Assembly: GCF_020171655.1 (NCBI RefSeq) | Contig: NZ_JAIVAC010000002.1 | Location: 186,001 to 250,000 of the forward strand | Length of the DNA stretch: 64,000 nt | Direction of reading: 5' to 3' | Source of the DNA: Exiguobacterium aestuarii | GTDB lineage: Bacteria; Bacillota; Bacilli; Exiguobacteriales; Exiguobacteriaceae | Shown here: one piece after another, positions 46,535-55,469 of the stretch | Numbering within the stretch: the first letter of the stretch is position 1 | Layout: each line of letters starts with the position of its first letter | Translations under genes and position numbers: made by a program | Notes under the pieces: generated by a model | What the model was told of the DNA's origin: nothing | Databases searched by the model: none | What the model saw: the letters and a program-made list of their open reading frames with translations, nothing else

Positions 46535-46957
46535 ATGAAAAAGACACAGTCAAATAGATCAAATAATATGCGTGCAATAAGAGGTAAAGATACGAAAATG
46601 GAGATCAAGGTACGACGAGCTTTATGGCAAAAAGGATACCGATTCCGTAAAAATGATCGTACTTTGTATGGGTCGCCCGATATTTCAATAAAAAAATACA
46701 AACTCGTTGTCTTTTTAGATTCATGTTTTTGGCATGGTTGTCCTGTTCATTTTAAGCTTCCCAAGATCAATAGTGAGTTTTGGGACCAAAAAATCAGACG
46801 GAATATTGAAAGGGATGCAGAAGTTACACGCCATTATGTAGAGGAAGGATGGACGATTCTTCGTTTTTGGGAACATGAGATCAAAGAAGATTTTGATCAT
46901 GTGATTTATGTAATCTCTCATTATGTAGAACGCCAACGCTCTCTTTCAAATTTGTAA
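46535..46957 (+). CDS. vsr: very short patch repair endonuclease Vsr
   Basis: Vsr nicks 5' of the T in T:G mismatches that arise when 5-methylcytosine deaminates, starting repair. The 140-aa length is typical. Asp49 in GSPDISI is the metal ligand (Asp51 in E. coli), and FLDSCFWHGCP supplies the conserved Zn/structural Cys and His. The N-terminal SNNMRAIRGKDTKMEI is the family hallmark. It is transcribed away from the methyltransferase, in the same A+T-rich island, and should repair deamination at that system's sites. Confidence 0.93.
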   Translation: MKKTQSNRSNNMRAIRGKDTKMEIKVRRALWQKGYRFRKNDRTLYGSPDISIKKYKLVVFLDSCFWHGCPVHFKLPKINSEFWDQKIRRNIERDAEVTRHYVEEGWTILRFWEHEIKEDFDHVIYVISHYVERQRSLSNL

Positions 46958-46967
46958 GAATAGAAGT

Positions 46968-47870
46968 CTAATATTGAACAGGCTCAAAATCGATTCCTGC
47001 TTTTTCATAACGATAAAACGGGTTATTGCCTTCCCAATCATCTGGCATTTTTGTCGAGGACAGTAATCTGTCCTCTTCTTTTGTAATGATACAAATGAAG
47101 TGATATTTGTCTAAAAGTTGATGGATTCTTTCTCTTGTTAGTTCATTCTTAAGTGCTAATTCTCTGAACTCATTTAAGTAAATGTTTTTCGGGACCATAT
47201 GTTCATATACTAGTCCAGACGGTATTCGATTTATTAAGCGCTCTTTTGCTCCTTCTGTAATGAAATCCCCCATCCGATATTTTGTTTTCGCCAACCCAAG
47301 TCCACGAAAGAAACTTTCCGTTAAAAAATATAAGTTCTCACCCATGCCTTTTTTTAATTGATAATGGCGTAGTCCTTCGTCTCGAATAGATAACGACAGC
47401 ATTGTGACCTCGTATAAATGCTCGCTAAGATGTCGGATCAACGCATCTCGGTCATACGAAATCGCCAAAATAGCTGCATGCATCGCGTTCTCAGAAATAT
47501 CCACGGTGTCTACAATATCCTCATTAGAATTCGTCGCAAAATCAATTTCCTCTTTCTTATCTTCTTTTTGTTTCTCCACAACTGCTATTCCAAAGTTATG
47601 TTCCGCTCTATTTAAATGAGTCATTGACTTACCCTCCTTTGACTTTATTTTATAAAAGGAGCGATTCATCACCCAATTTCCACTTCTCTTGACAGCCCAC
47701 CATATTGATTTTTCTAATGCTGACGAATGGTAAGTTTCAAAATTCACATCATAGAATTCTGAATCGATAAACTTTATTACTAATTCGCGTTTTGTCCATG
47801 TACTTTTACAAGCCACTTTTTCAAATTCTTGTATAAACTCTAACGCATTTTGATTTAATGATATTCCCAT
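46968..47870 (-). CDS. unknown protein in the restriction-modification island
   Basis: This 300-aa soluble protein is A+T-rich in sequence. The N-terminal ~80 residues are helical and basic, the middle is Glu/Lys-rich, and a segment YEHMVPKNIYLNEF is followed by FICIITKEEDRLL. That late pattern resembles degenerate HNH-like or EndoVII-type nuclease remnants (EH..PK...I.TKEE), but no complete HNH is visible. It converges on vsr, ending 11 nt from the vsr stop. GGGGAGC precedes the ATG. It may be an accessory or solitary defence gene; the function is not known. Confidence 0.55.
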   Translation of the reverse strand: MGISLNQNALEFIQEFEKVACKSTWTKRELVIKFIDSEFYDVNFETYHSSALEKSIWWAVKRSGNWVMNRSFYKIKSKEGKSMTHLNRAEHNFGIAVVEKQKEDKKEEIDFATNSNEDIVDTVDISENAMHAAILAISYDRDALIRHLSEHLYEVTMLSLSIRDEGLRHYQLKKGMGENLYFLTESFFRGLGLAKTKYRMGDFITEGAKERLINRIPSGLVYEHMVPKNIYLNEFRELALKNELTRERIHQLLDKYHFICIITKEEDRLLSSTKMPDDWEGNNPFYRYEKAGIDFEPVQY

Positions 47871-48039
47871 TGCATAACGCTCCCCAAATATTTTAAAAAC
47901 CCCTTACGACACTTCATCTTAATTGATAATATATCGCCCACGTACGAGAATTCCACAGCTTTTTCAGTATTAAAAATAACTGTTCTATAATAAGATTGAA
48001 AAAATCATATAAATGTTATCAAAGAAAAACAAAATCAAT

Positions 48040-48053
48040 TGAAAGCGTTACCA
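48040..48053 (+). promoter_or_regulatory. perfect cre site
   Basis: TGAAAGCGTTACCA matches TGWAARCGYTWNCW at 14 of 14 positions. It is ~175 nt before ahpC and ~175 nt upstream of the divergent unknown gene, so its target is uncertain. Confidence 0.55.
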
Positions 48054-48158
48054 TCATTGATACATAGATATTTATCAATACTTCTAATTATTTCAACACA
48101 TTTCAAAGCATGCAAACGCCTTGACAATTCCAGCTCGTTATATGAATTTAGTATTACA

Positions 48159-48173
48159 TTATAATTATTCTAG
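48159..48173 (+). promoter_or_regulatory. PerR box overlapping the ahpC promoter
   Basis: TTATAATTATTCTAG matches the PerR box TTATAATNATTATAA at 13 of 15 positions and contains the TATAAT that may serve as the -10. Peroxide induction of ahpCF through PerR is established in Bacillus subtilis. Confidence 0.75.
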
Positions 48174-48217
48174 TCGAGATAGAAACGCTAGAGTAAAAAA
48201 CAAGGAGGACATAACCC

Positions 48218-48781
48218 ATGTCATTAATCGGCAAAGAAGTACTACCATTCAAAGCACAAGCATTCCAAACAGGTGAATTCCTCGAAGTTACAGAGAACGA
48301 CCTCAAAGGTAAATGGAGCGTTGTCTGCTTCTACCCAGCTGACTTCACATTCGTCTGCCCAACTGAACTCGAAGACCTTCAAAACGAGTACGCTACACTT
48401 AAAAACCTCGGTGTAGAAGTTTACTCTGTCTCAACAGACACACACTTCACACATAAAGCTTGGCACGAAACATCTGAGAAAATCGGAAAAATCGAGTACA
48501 TCATGATCGGTGACCCATCACACGTCATCTCACGCAACTTCGACGTCTTGAACGAAGAAGACGGCCTCGCAGACCGTGGTACGTTCATCATCGACCCAGA
48601 CGGCGTCATCCAAACTGTCGAGATCAACGCTGGCGGCATCGGCCGTGACGCGAGCACGCTCGTCAACAAAGTCAAAGCAGCACAATACGTACGCAACAAC
48701 CCAGGCGAAGTCTGCCCAGCGAAATGGGAAGAGGGTTCTGAAACACTCCGCCCAAGCCTTGACCTCGTCGGTAAATTGTAA
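48218..48781 (+). CDS. ahpC: alkyl hydroperoxide reductase peroxiredoxin AhpC
   Basis: This 187-aa typical 2-Cys peroxiredoxin reduces H2O2 and organic peroxides. The peroxidatic Cys47 is in [11 protein letters not shown] and the resolving Cys166 in [12 protein letters not shown]- and YF-like sensitivity motifs are not evident, suggesting a robust rather than floodgate enzyme. The ATG follows AAGGAGG. Codon use is strongly biased (AAC, TTC, GAC, CAC), typical of highly expressed genes. It forms an operon with ahpF 12 nt downstream. Confidence 0.96.
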   Translation: MSLIGKEVLPFKAQAFQTGEFLEVTENDLKGKWSVVCFYPADFTFVCPTELEDLQNEYATLKNLGVEVYSVSTDTHFTHKAWHETSEKIGKIEYIMIGDPSHVISRNFDVLNEEDGLADRGTFIIDPDGVIQTVEINAGGIGRDASTLVNKVKAAQYVRNNPGEVCPAKWEEGSETLRPSLDLVGKL

Positions 48782-48792
48782 GGAGCGATTGC

Positions 48793-50316
48793 ATGTTAGA
48801 AGCAGCGATTAAACAACAGCTCGACCAATATCTCCAGCTCATGGAGGGCGATGTCGTCCTCCGTGTGAGTGCTGGGGAAGACAAAGTCTCAAACGAGATG
48901 CTCGAGCTCGTCAGAGAACTCGCCAGCATGTCATCACGCATCTCGGTCGAACGCGCGACACTCGAGCGTACACCGAGCTTCAGCGTGAATCGTCCGTCTG
49001 AAGAAACAGGAATCGTCTTCGCGGGGATTCCACTCGGACATGAGTTCACATCACTCGTCCTCGCCCTCCTCCAAGTGAGTGGGCGTGCACCGAAAGTTGA
49101 TGCGGACACGATCAAACAGATCCAAAATATCGAAGGCACGTATCACTTCGAGTCATACATCAGCCTCAGCTGCCACAACTGTCCTGACGTCGTGCAAGCG
49201 CTAAACGTCATGAGCGTCCTCAACCCGAACATCACGCACACGATGATCGACGGAGCCGCGTTCAAGGATGAAGTGGAAGCGAAAGAGATCATGGCTGTCC
49301 CGACGGTCTTCTTGAACGGAGAATCGTTCGGTAACGGTCGGATGTCACTCGAAGAGATCTTAGCGAAACTCGGTACAGGTCCTGACGCTTCTGCGTTTTC
49401 GGACAAAGACCCGTATGACGTCCTCGTCGTAGGTGGCGGTCCAGCGGGTGCGAGCGCAGCCGTATACGCGGCTCGTAAAGGAATCCGTACCGGAATCATC
49501 GCAGAGCGCTTCGGCGGCCAAGTGATGGACACGATGGGCATCGAGAACTTCATCGGTACCGCTTATACAGAAGGTCCAAAGCTTGTCGCAAGTCTAGAAG
49601 AGCACGTCAAAGAGTACGGGATTGACGTCATGAACCTCCAACGCGCGAAGCGTCTTGAGAAAAATGACCTCGTCGAAATCGAACTCGAGAACGGCGCAGT
49701 CTTGAAGAGTAAGAGCGTCATCCTCTCAACCGGTGCACGCTGGCGTAACGTCAATGTCCCAGGTGAGGCGGAGTTCAAAAACAAAGGGGTCGCTTACTGC
49801 CCGCACTGTGACGGCCCTCTCTTCGAAGGGAAACGTGTCGCGGTCATCGGTGGCGGTAACTCTGGGATCGAAGCGGCCATCGACCTCGCAGGTATCGTCA
49901 AGCATGTAACGGTTCTCGAGTTCGCTCCTGAACTCAAGGCCGACCAAGTGCTTCAAGACCGTCTCCACAGCCTCCCGAACGTGACTGTCATCACGAACGC
50001 TCAGACGACAGAAATCACGGGTACGGACAAAGTGAACGGCATCTCGTATGTGTCTCGTGAGACGAACGAGTCACACCATGTCGAACTTGAAGGCGTCTTC
50101 GTCCAAATCGGCCTCGTCCCAAACACGGACTGGCTCGACTCGGTCGAACGCAACAACTTTGGGGAAATCGTTGTCGACCGTCATGGCGCGACGAACGTCC
50201 CAGGTGTGTTCGCGGCAGGAGATTGCACGAACAGCGCCTACAAACAAATCATCATCTCGATGGGTTCTGGTGCGACAGCCGCACTCGGCGCCTTCGACTA
50301 CATGATTCGCAACTAA
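48793..50316 (+). CDS. ahpF: AhpC reductase, NADH-dependent flavoprotein AhpF
   Basis: This 507-aa partner reduces AhpC with NADH through FAD and two disulfides. The N-terminal thioredoxin-like domain has the redox CHNC near residues 130-133. The thioredoxin-reductase-like part has [12 protein letters not shown] (FAD), the active CPHC in [19 protein letters not shown] (NADH) and the C-terminal [13 protein letters not shown]. The start is an ATG behind AAGGAGC. Its position directly after ahpC is the standard operon. Confidence 0.96.
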   Translation: MLEAAIKQQLDQYLQLMEGDVVLRVSAGEDKVSNEMLELVRELASMSSRISVERATLERTPSFSVNRPSEETGIVFAGIPLGHEFTSLVLALLQVSGRAPKVDADTIKQIQNIEGTYHFESYISLSCHNCPDVVQALNVMSVLNPNITHTMIDGAAFKDEVEAKEIMAVPTVFLNGESFGNGRMSLEEILAKLGTGPDASAFSDKDPYDVLVVGGGPAGASAAVYAARKGIRTGIIAERFGGQVMDTMGIENFIGTAYTEGPKLVASLEEHVKEYGIDVMNLQRAKRLEKNDLVEIELENGAVLKSKSVILSTGARWRNVNVPGEAEFKNKGVAYCPHCDGPLFEGKRVAVIGGGNSGIEAAIDLAGIVKHVTVLEFAPELKADQVLQDRLHSLPNVTVITNAQTTEITGTDKVNGISYVSRETNESHHVELEGVFVQIGLVPNTDWLDSVERNNFGEIVVDRHGATNVPGVFAAGDCTNSAYKQIIISMGSGATAALGAFDYMIRN

Positions 50317-50320
50317 TACA

Positions 50321-50356
50321 AAGACTCGCCCTCTATCATGAGAGCGAGTCTTTTTT
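50321..50356. terminator. terminator of ahpCF, shared with convergent gene
   Basis: AAGACTCGC/GCGAGTCTT with an inner CTC/GAG pair, followed by TTTTTT. Confidence 0.88.
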
Positions 50357-50756
50357 ACAGTTCAAACGTTTTCCCGGAGTCCGGGATGAACAAGACTGAG
50401 TCTCCACTCCCCGTCTCAAATCGGTAGCCCCTTCGAGGAGTAAATGGATTCCATTCTCCCCCAGTTGTCGGTACGCTTTCCATATACGTCACATCACTGT
50501 ACGTTTTGTCCAACGCCTCTTCCGCTTCCGCTACCGAATAAGTCGGTACAGATAACACGATTCCGATACTGACGCTAATCACCCCAAACGCCACAACCCA
50601 TCGAGTTGATGTCGGCTTTCGAAACTGGGTCATGACCAATAGCGTGATCATCCACCCAATCGGCACACCGAACGTTGCGGCTCCACCATATATCCGAACG
50701 TTCACTTCCATCAACATGACAATTACGATACCGCCAACTATCCACCACCACTTCAT
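50355..50756 (-). CDS. small membrane protein
   Basis: This ~133-aa protein has three hydrophobic segments in the first ~75 residues (MKWWWIVGGIVIVML; FGVPIGWMITLLVM; WVVAFGVISVSIGIVL) and then a soluble beta-rich tail. GGGGAGGTG supports the ATG at 50756 over two nearby upstream ATGs. No family recognised. Confidence 0.6.
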   Translation of the reverse strand: MKWWWIVGGIVIVMLMEVNVRIYGGAATFGVPIGWMITLLVMTQFRKPTSTRWVVAFGVISVSIGIVLSVPTYSVAEAEEALDKTYSDVTYMESVPTTGGEWNPFTPRRGYRFETGSGDSVLFIPDSGKTFEL

Positions 50757-50827
50757 GAACATCACCTCCCCTTCATTATCCCAAAATCAGGAAAAGACTC
50801 AATTTCTTTTTTAGATTATTGACTACA

Positions 50828-50867
50828 TTGATGTATGATGACTTATAGTGTATGATATACAGTATAA
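50828..50867 (+). promoter_or_regulatory. padR promoter with overlapping palindromic operator
   Basis: TTGATG (50828-50833), 17 nt, TATGAT (50851-50856). The near-perfect palindrome TTATAGTGTAT-GAT-ATACAGTATAA (50843-50867, 10 of 11 in the arms) covers the -10, as expected for PadR autorepression. Confidence 0.7.
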
Positions 50868-50894
50868 AGATGAACGAATGAAGGAGGCGAAAAA

Positions 50895-51242
50895 ATGTCC
50901 GATGTCAAAGCCTCGTTGGTGACAGAGTTGCGTCGTGGTACGTTGACGATTGCGGTGCTCAGTCAGTTGAAGACACCACAGTATGGTTACTCGCTCGTCC
51001 AGGCATTACTTGATGCCGAAATCAACATTGATCAAAGCACGCTCTACCCGCTCTTGCGTCGACTTGAAAAACAAGGGCTCGTCACGAGTTCCTGGGATAC
51101 GACGGAGAGTCGACCTCGAAAGTACTATGTGCTCAGCCCCGATGGAATGGCTATTTTGAATGAATTGTACGAAGAATGGATGAAGATGTCGAAAACGTTG
51201 ACCCGTCTCATTGAAGGAGGAAATGATCATGAATCTTCGTGA
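50895..51242 (+). CDS. PadR family transcriptional regulator
   Basis: This 115-aa winged-helix protein has blocks LRRGTLTIAVLSQL, YGYSLVQAL, QSTLYPLLRRLEKQGLV and RPRKYYVLSPDG, the PadR signature. The ATG follows AAGGAGGCG. It overlaps the next gene (HAAS membrane protein) by 14 nt. A PadR plus HAAS-domain pair is a common Bacillota arrangement in which the regulator and a membrane sensor act together. Palindrome upstream suggests autoregulation. Confidence 0.9.
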   Translation: MSDVKASLVTELRRGTLTIAVLSQLKTPQYGYSLVQALLDAEINIDQSTLYPLLRRLEKQGLVTSSWDTTESRPRKYYVLSPDGMAILNELYEEWMKMSKTLTRLIEGGNDHESS

Positions 51243-52191
51243 TGTGTATATCGATGAAGTCACTTCTCGAATCCCTGAATCGATGCGGCAAGATGTCGCC
51301 CTTGAATTGGAATCGACCATCGATGACATGACTGGAAATGACCCGTCTGAAACTGCCTTATTTGAAGCGTTGCGCGAACTCGGCGACCCTCATGTTCTCG
51401 CTGCTCGTTATGCGAATCGTCTCCTCCATCTCATCGGACCAGCTTTCTTCACACAGTACGTGAACATCATCAAGATTGTCTTACCGATTGCCGTCACGGT
51501 TGTCACCATTCTCTCCATCATCGGTTATTTGACCAATCCCATCGACGACACGTCTTGGAGTCAATTCTTGATTCAAGCATTCCTTCAAACCGGGGCTGCC
51601 ATCTTCAATGTTGTCGTTCAAACGCTATTCTGGATTACCCTCACGTTCTTCATCATCGAACGGGCTGTACCTGAGGGCGAAGTCCCCTTCTCGAGTTGGA
51701 AACCTGAACAACTCAAGAAAGTAAAACCTCGTTCGACCTCAATCTCTCTTGGTTCAATCTTGTTTGATGTTGTCGTCACCGTTTTGATGGTCGTATTGTA
51801 CGTCAACGCCGAACAGTTAATTCGCGTCGTCACGGATGGCGAATCCTATCCACTACTCAATTCGTCTGTCTTGAATCAATTCTTCCCATTTGTCATTGCT
51901 TTGGCCGTTTTCGGTATCGCGATTGCCATTTACAAATGGATCGTTCGACACTGGACGAAGCCGCTCGCCTTGTGGAACGCCCTCTTCAATGTGGTATGGA
52001 TTGCCGTCACGGCACTCATTTTACTGCAACCTGATCTAATTTCGACCGAAGCGCTCTCTTTGATTGCTGAACAAACGAATATCGACATCGAAACGATCAG
52101 TCGCTGGGGTGTATGGAGTATTTTGTTCACGATCATTGTCGTGTGTATCCTCGATCTGGCCGAAGGGTTGATCAAAGCCTTTCGTCGTTGA
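51229..52191 (+). CDS. HAAS-domain membrane protein
   Basis: The first ~65 residues form a HAAS-like helical domain (MNLRDVYIDEVTSRIPESMR, LELESTIDDM, LRELGDPHVLAARYANR). About six hydrophobic segments follow from residue ~70. HAAS domains are thought to signal to or bind PadR regulators. The ATG at 51229 is behind AAGGAGG inside the end of padR. Its membrane part has no recognised transporter signature. The role is inferred from the pairing. Confidence 0.78.
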   Translation: MNLRDVYIDEVTSRIPESMRQDVALELESTIDDMTGNDPSETALFEALRELGDPHVLAARYANRLLHLIGPAFFTQYVNIIKIVLPIAVTVVTILSIIGYLTNPIDDTSWSQFLIQAFLQTGAAIFNVVVQTLFWITLTFFIIERAVPEGEVPFSSWKPEQLKKVKPRSTSISLGSILFDVVVTVLMVVLYVNAEQLIRVVTDGESYPLLNSSVLNQFFPFVIALAVFGIAIAIYKWIVRHWTKPLALWNALFNVVWIAVTALILLQPDLISTEALSLIAEQTNIDIETISRWGVWSILFTIIVVCILDLAEGLIKAFRR

Positions 52192-52269
52192 CCTCACATT
52201 CGAACGTTTCATTTCCGAGGAAAGTGGAATAGCGGAGAAGAGAACGGATTTTGAATGGGGAGGCATTTG

Positions 52270-53106
52270 ATGGGTATTCCAACAATGAAGTTACATGATG
52301 GTTATGAGATTCCGGCCATTGGACTCGGAACGGTTTATTTAAAAGGTGAAGCAGGGGTCGACGCCATTACGTGCGCCATCCGAAACGGATATCGACTGAT
52401 CGATTCGGCGATTCGTTATGATAATGAAGGTGCGGTCGGTGAGGCGGTTCGCCAATCTGGCATCCCGCGCGAACAACTTTTCTTAACATCAAAATTGCGC
52501 GCGCAATATTATGACTACGACCAGGCACTCGAGATGATTCGGGAGTCCCTATATCGGGCGAACCTCGACTATTGGGATTTGTTCCTCTTGCATTGGCCAA
52601 ACCCGAAACAAGACAATTACGTCGAGGCGTGGCGTGCATTGATTCAGGCGAAGAAAAACGGATGGATCCGCTCCATCGGGGTATCGAACTTCATGCCGGA
52701 ACATCTTGACCGTTTGATTGAAGAAACGGGAGAAACACCGGTCATCAACCAAATCGAGTTACACCCGTACTTCTCGCAAGTCGAGCAGCGTCAAGCCGAT
52801 AAAGAACGCGGCATCATCACAGAGGCATGGAGCCCGCTCAGTCGCGCCCGTACGGTCATCCATGACGAGAAGATCACCGAACTTGCCAAACAAAAAGGCA
52901 AGAGTGTCTCTCAAGTTATCTTGCGCTGGCATATCCAGCTCGGTGTGATTCCGCTCGCCCGTTCATCTAGCGAGTTACACCAAAAAGAGAACCTCGATGT
53001 CTTCAACTTTGAATTGACCGACGAAGAGATGGAGACGCTCAATGCGTTGACGAAGCCGGATGGTCGCATCGATGACCAAGATCCAAGAGAATACGAAGAG
53101 TACTAA
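52270..53106 (+). CDS. aldo/keto reductase (YvgN-like)
   Basis: This ~278-aa NADPH-dependent oxidoreductase has the complete AKR tetrad: Asp45 in LIDSAIRYDNE, Tyr50, Lys75 in TSKLR and His108 in LLHWP. The DxxPxxGLGT start and IGVSNFMPEHL motif are also there. It resembles YvgN/YtbE-type reductases that act on methylglyoxal and other aldehydes. GGGGAGG selects the ATG at 52270. Upstream GTTTCA-N14-GGAATA is only a poor match to sigma-B. Confidence 0.87.
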   Translation: MGIPTMKLHDGYEIPAIGLGTVYLKGEAGVDAITCAIRNGYRLIDSAIRYDNEGAVGEAVRQSGIPREQLFLTSKLRAQYYDYDQALEMIRESLYRANLDYWDLFLLHWPNPKQDNYVEAWRALIQAKKNGWIRSIGVSNFMPEHLDRLIEETGETPVINQIELHPYFSQVEQRQADKERGIITEAWSPLSRARTVIHDEKITELAKQKGKSVSQVILRWHIQLGVIPLARSSSELHQKENLDVFNFELTDEEMETLNALTKPDGRIDDQDPREYEEY

Positions 53107-53141
53107 AAAAAGATTGAGCCGACAAAGGCTCAATCTTTTTT
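53105..53141. terminator. bidirectional terminator
   Basis: AAAAGATTGAGCC/GGCTCAATCTTTT with a 6-nt loop and T/A runs on both sides. Confidence 0.9.
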
Positions 53142-53143
53142 AG

Positions 53144-53956
53144 TTAAAACGCCGGAATGGCTGTTTCTTCATAATTTTCTTCTAAGAACGCACGGACTTC
53201 ATCGCTCGTGAGGGCCTCACCGAGTTTTTGGATTGTTTCGTCGTCCTGGTTGTCTTCACGTGCGACAAGCGTGATTGCGAAGTCGTTCTCGACACCTTCT
53301 GTGAGGAGTGCGTCACTCTTCGGTGTCAAACCGAGCGGTGCTGCGTAAGCCGGTGTCATCAAGACCGCATCGACATCATCGTATGCACGAGCGAGCATCA
53401 ACAAGTCGACTTCTTCAAAATTGAAGTTTTTCGGATTCGATGTGATATCAGCTTGTGTATAGTACGTGCCTTCTTTCTCTCCGAGTTCAATTACATCATG
53501 TTGTGCGAGAAGGGAGAGTGAACGGTCGATGTTCGATACGTCGTTGGCGATGGCGATGGTCGCGCCTTCCGGAATGTCTTCCATGTTGTCATAGTTTTTC
53601 GCGTATACGCCGTAGTTTGCGAAATAGATTGGTTCGATTGGAACGAGATTCGCATCATTGCTGCGGTTGAACTCTTCCATGTACGGGACGTGTTGGAAGA
53701 AGTTCGCATCGACTTCTTTCGCCGCAAGTGCCGAGTTCGGTTGGACGTTGTCTCCGAGGACGACGATTTCGAGTTCGATATTCTCTTCTGCGAGCTGTTC
53801 TTTCGCGATTTCAAGCATATCTGTCATCGGTGGGATGAGTGACGCGACTTTCAACGTCTGTGGTTCGTTCGATTGTTCTGTTTGTGTTTCTGTGTCGTTC
53901 CCGCATGCGGCGAGGACGAGTGTGAGCGAGGCAAGAAGTGCCATCAATTTTTTCAT
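53144..53956 (-). CDS. metQ: methionine ABC transporter substrate-binding lipoprotein
   Basis: MetQ is the surface lipoprotein that binds methionine for the MetNI permease. The N-terminus MKKLMALLASLTLVLAAC is a lipoprotein signal with lipobox LAAC (Cys18). The NlpA-type fold blocks follow (KVASLIPPMTDML, FFQHVPYMEEFN, IAIANDVSNIDRSL). An in-frame ATG two codons upstream is possible. It is last in the metN-metI-metQ operon. Confidence 0.92.
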   Translation of the reverse strand: MKKLMALLASLTLVLAACGNDTETQTEQSNEPQTLKVASLIPPMTDMLEIAKEQLAEENIELEIVVLGDNVQPNSALAAKEVDANFFQHVPYMEEFNRSNDANLVPIEPIYFANYGVYAKNYDNMEDIPEGATIAIANDVSNIDRSLSLLAQHDVIELGEKEGTYYTQADITSNPKNFNFEEVDLLMLARAYDDVDAVLMTPAYAAPLGLTPKSDALLTEGVENDFAITLVAREDNQDDETIQKLGEALTSDEVRAFLEENYEETAIPAF

Positions 53957-53976
53957 ATTCATTTCCTACTTTCTGT

Positions 53977-54639
53977 TTAGCGTTTGTCGATGATTCGTGC
54001 CACGGTCGTGCCCGTGAACTGGATCAATTGCACGAAGACGAGCATGATGAGAATCATATAGAGCATGAGTTCTGTCTGGAACTGTTGATACCCGTAACGG
54101 ATGGCAAAGTCACCGATGCCACCGCCCCCGACGACCCCCATGATCGTCGAGTACGAGATAAAGCTGATGATGGATGTCGTCAATCCGAGCACGAGACCGG
54201 ATCTGGCTTCGACATAAAGAAACTTGAAGATGATATCTTTCACCGACGCCCCCATCGAAAGCGCCGCTTCAACGACTCCCCGCGGAACATCAATCAACGA
54301 CTGTTCGACGAGGCGCGCATAATGCGCGATGGCGATGATGGAAAGTGGCACCGTCGCTGCCGCTGTTCCGATGGCCGTTCCGATGATAAGCCGTGTAAAT
54401 GGAATCAAAAACACGACGAGTAACAAGAACGGGAAAGACCGGACAATGTTCACGACTAAGTTAAGGACGGAGAAGACGATTTGATTCTCTAACAATTGTC
54501 CTTTACGCGAAAGATAAAGCCACGTACCTAATGGAAGTCCAACTAGGATTGCAGCGAGAATCGATACCCCGACCATGATGAACGTCTCGGCGATGGACTG
54601 CCAAATCTCCGATTGATAGCGCAACAAGATGTCAGGCAT
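53977..54639 (-). CDS. metI: methionine ABC transporter permease
   Basis: This 220-aa permease has five to six hydrophobic segments and the MetI blocks NIVRSFPFLLLVV, EAALSMGASVKDIIFKF (EAA loop) and SYSTIMGVVGGGGIGDFAIRYGYQQF. The ATG at 54639 follows GGAAGGAGGGTG and overlaps the end of metN by 8 nt, so the two are translationally coupled. Confidence 0.93.
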   Translation of the reverse strand: MPDILLRYQSEIWQSIAETFIMVGVSILAAILVGLPLGTWLYLSRKGQLLENQIVFSVLNLVVNIVRSFPFLLLVVFLIPFTRLIIGTAIGTAAATVPLSIIAIAHYARLVEQSLIDVPRGVVEAALSMGASVKDIIFKFLYVEARSGLVLGLTTSIISFISYSTIMGVVGGGGIGDFAIRYGYQQFQTELMLYMILIMLVFVQLIQFTGTTVARIIDKR

Positions 54640-55378
54640 TCGGTTCACCCTCCTTCCGTAACTGTTCGACGAACCAACTTGGGTTCTGATCGATGGCGAC
54701 CACCCCTGTCGGCTCCCGTTCAATCGTCTCATGAACGGTACCGTCTGCCATGACGGTGACACGATGACAGATTTGACGAATGACATCCATCTCATGTGTG
54801 ACGAGGACGACGGTGACGCCGAGTTTTTCATTGACTGACTGAAGGACACGCAGTACTTCCGCCGTCGTGTTCGGGTCGAGGGAAGAGGTCGGTTCATCGC
54901 ACAGGAGCACGCTCGGTTCGCTTGCGAGTGCCCGAGCGATGGCGACCCGTTGCTTCTGTCCCCCACTCAACTGGGAAGGATATTTATCGCGGTACGCTTC
55001 GAGTCCAACGAACCGGAGACATTCCATCACGCGCGTCTCCCATGAGGATTTCGGCCGCTTGGCAAGCTTCAGTGAATCGAGGACGTTATCAAAGACGGTT
55101 TTATTCGCAACAAGATTAAATTGTTGAAAAATCATTCCAATCCGATGTCGCTTCTTGCGTAGTTCCCGATTAGAGAGTTCGGTCAACTGGTCGCCATCGA
55201 CCGTGACGTTCCCGGTATCCGGTTTCTCCAACAAATTCATCAATCGAAGAAGCGTCGACTTCCCGGCACCGCTTGCGCCGATAATGCCGTAAATCTCACC
55301 TTTTCGAATATGAAGCGATACATCGCGAACGGCCATCTCTTGTCCATAACGCTTATGGACGGACGACAATGTGATCAT
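54632..55378 (-). CDS. metN: methionine ABC transporter ATP-binding protein
   Basis: This 248-aa ABC ATPase has Walker [11 protein letters not shown]-loop IFQQFNLV, signature LSGGQKQR, Walker [13 protein letters not shown] and H-loop VTHEMD. MetN proteins usually carry a C-terminal ACT-like regulatory domain after ~residue 240 (~340 aa in total). Here the protein ends at 248, so that domain is absent and feedback by methionine may be lost. AAAGGA sets the ATG at 55378. No S-box riboswitch is visible in the ~110-nt leader. Confidence 0.9.
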   Translation of the reverse strand: MITLSSVHKRYGQEMAVRDVSLHIRKGEIYGIIGASGAGKSTLLRLMNLLEKPDTGNVTVDGDQLTELSNRELRKKRHRIGMIFQQFNLVANKTVFDNVLDSLKLAKRPKSSWETRVMECLRFVGLEAYRDKYPSQLSGGQKQRVAIARALASEPSVLLCDEPTSSLDPNTTAEVLRVLQSVNEKLGVTVVLVTHEMDVIRQICHRVTVMADGTVHETIEREPTGVVAIDQNPSWFVEQLRKEGEPNA

Positions 55379-55469
55379 GGCAGACATCCTTTCTACATCT
55401 CGTGAGTGAGTCAACCGTTTATCATTTTAGCGAAGTAAAGAGTTGATGTCAGTTCATGTGCTCACATGA

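Larger units (their letters stand above)
47871..48217. other. A+T-rich intergenic region upstream of ahpCF
   Basis: No gene of useful length is present. It holds a perfect cre site, a PerR-box-like sequence overlapping TATAAT, and a solitary TTGACA at 48121. The A+T-rich island seems to end here, since base composition changes at ahpC. Confidence 0.6.

Noticed and set aside
52206-52231. Sigma-B promoter GTTTCA-N14-GGAATA before the aldo/keto reductase
   Set aside because: The -10 matches GGGTAT at only two positions, too weak to report as a promoter.
53938-54423. 161-aa plus-strand frame opposite metI
   Set aside because: It lacks a ribosome site and is low-complexity charged sequence antisense to a clear permease gene.
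54640-54966. Long N-terminal extension of the metI frame
   Set aside because: It is the metN gene read in another frame; AAGGAGGGTG before the ATG at 54639 sets the true start.
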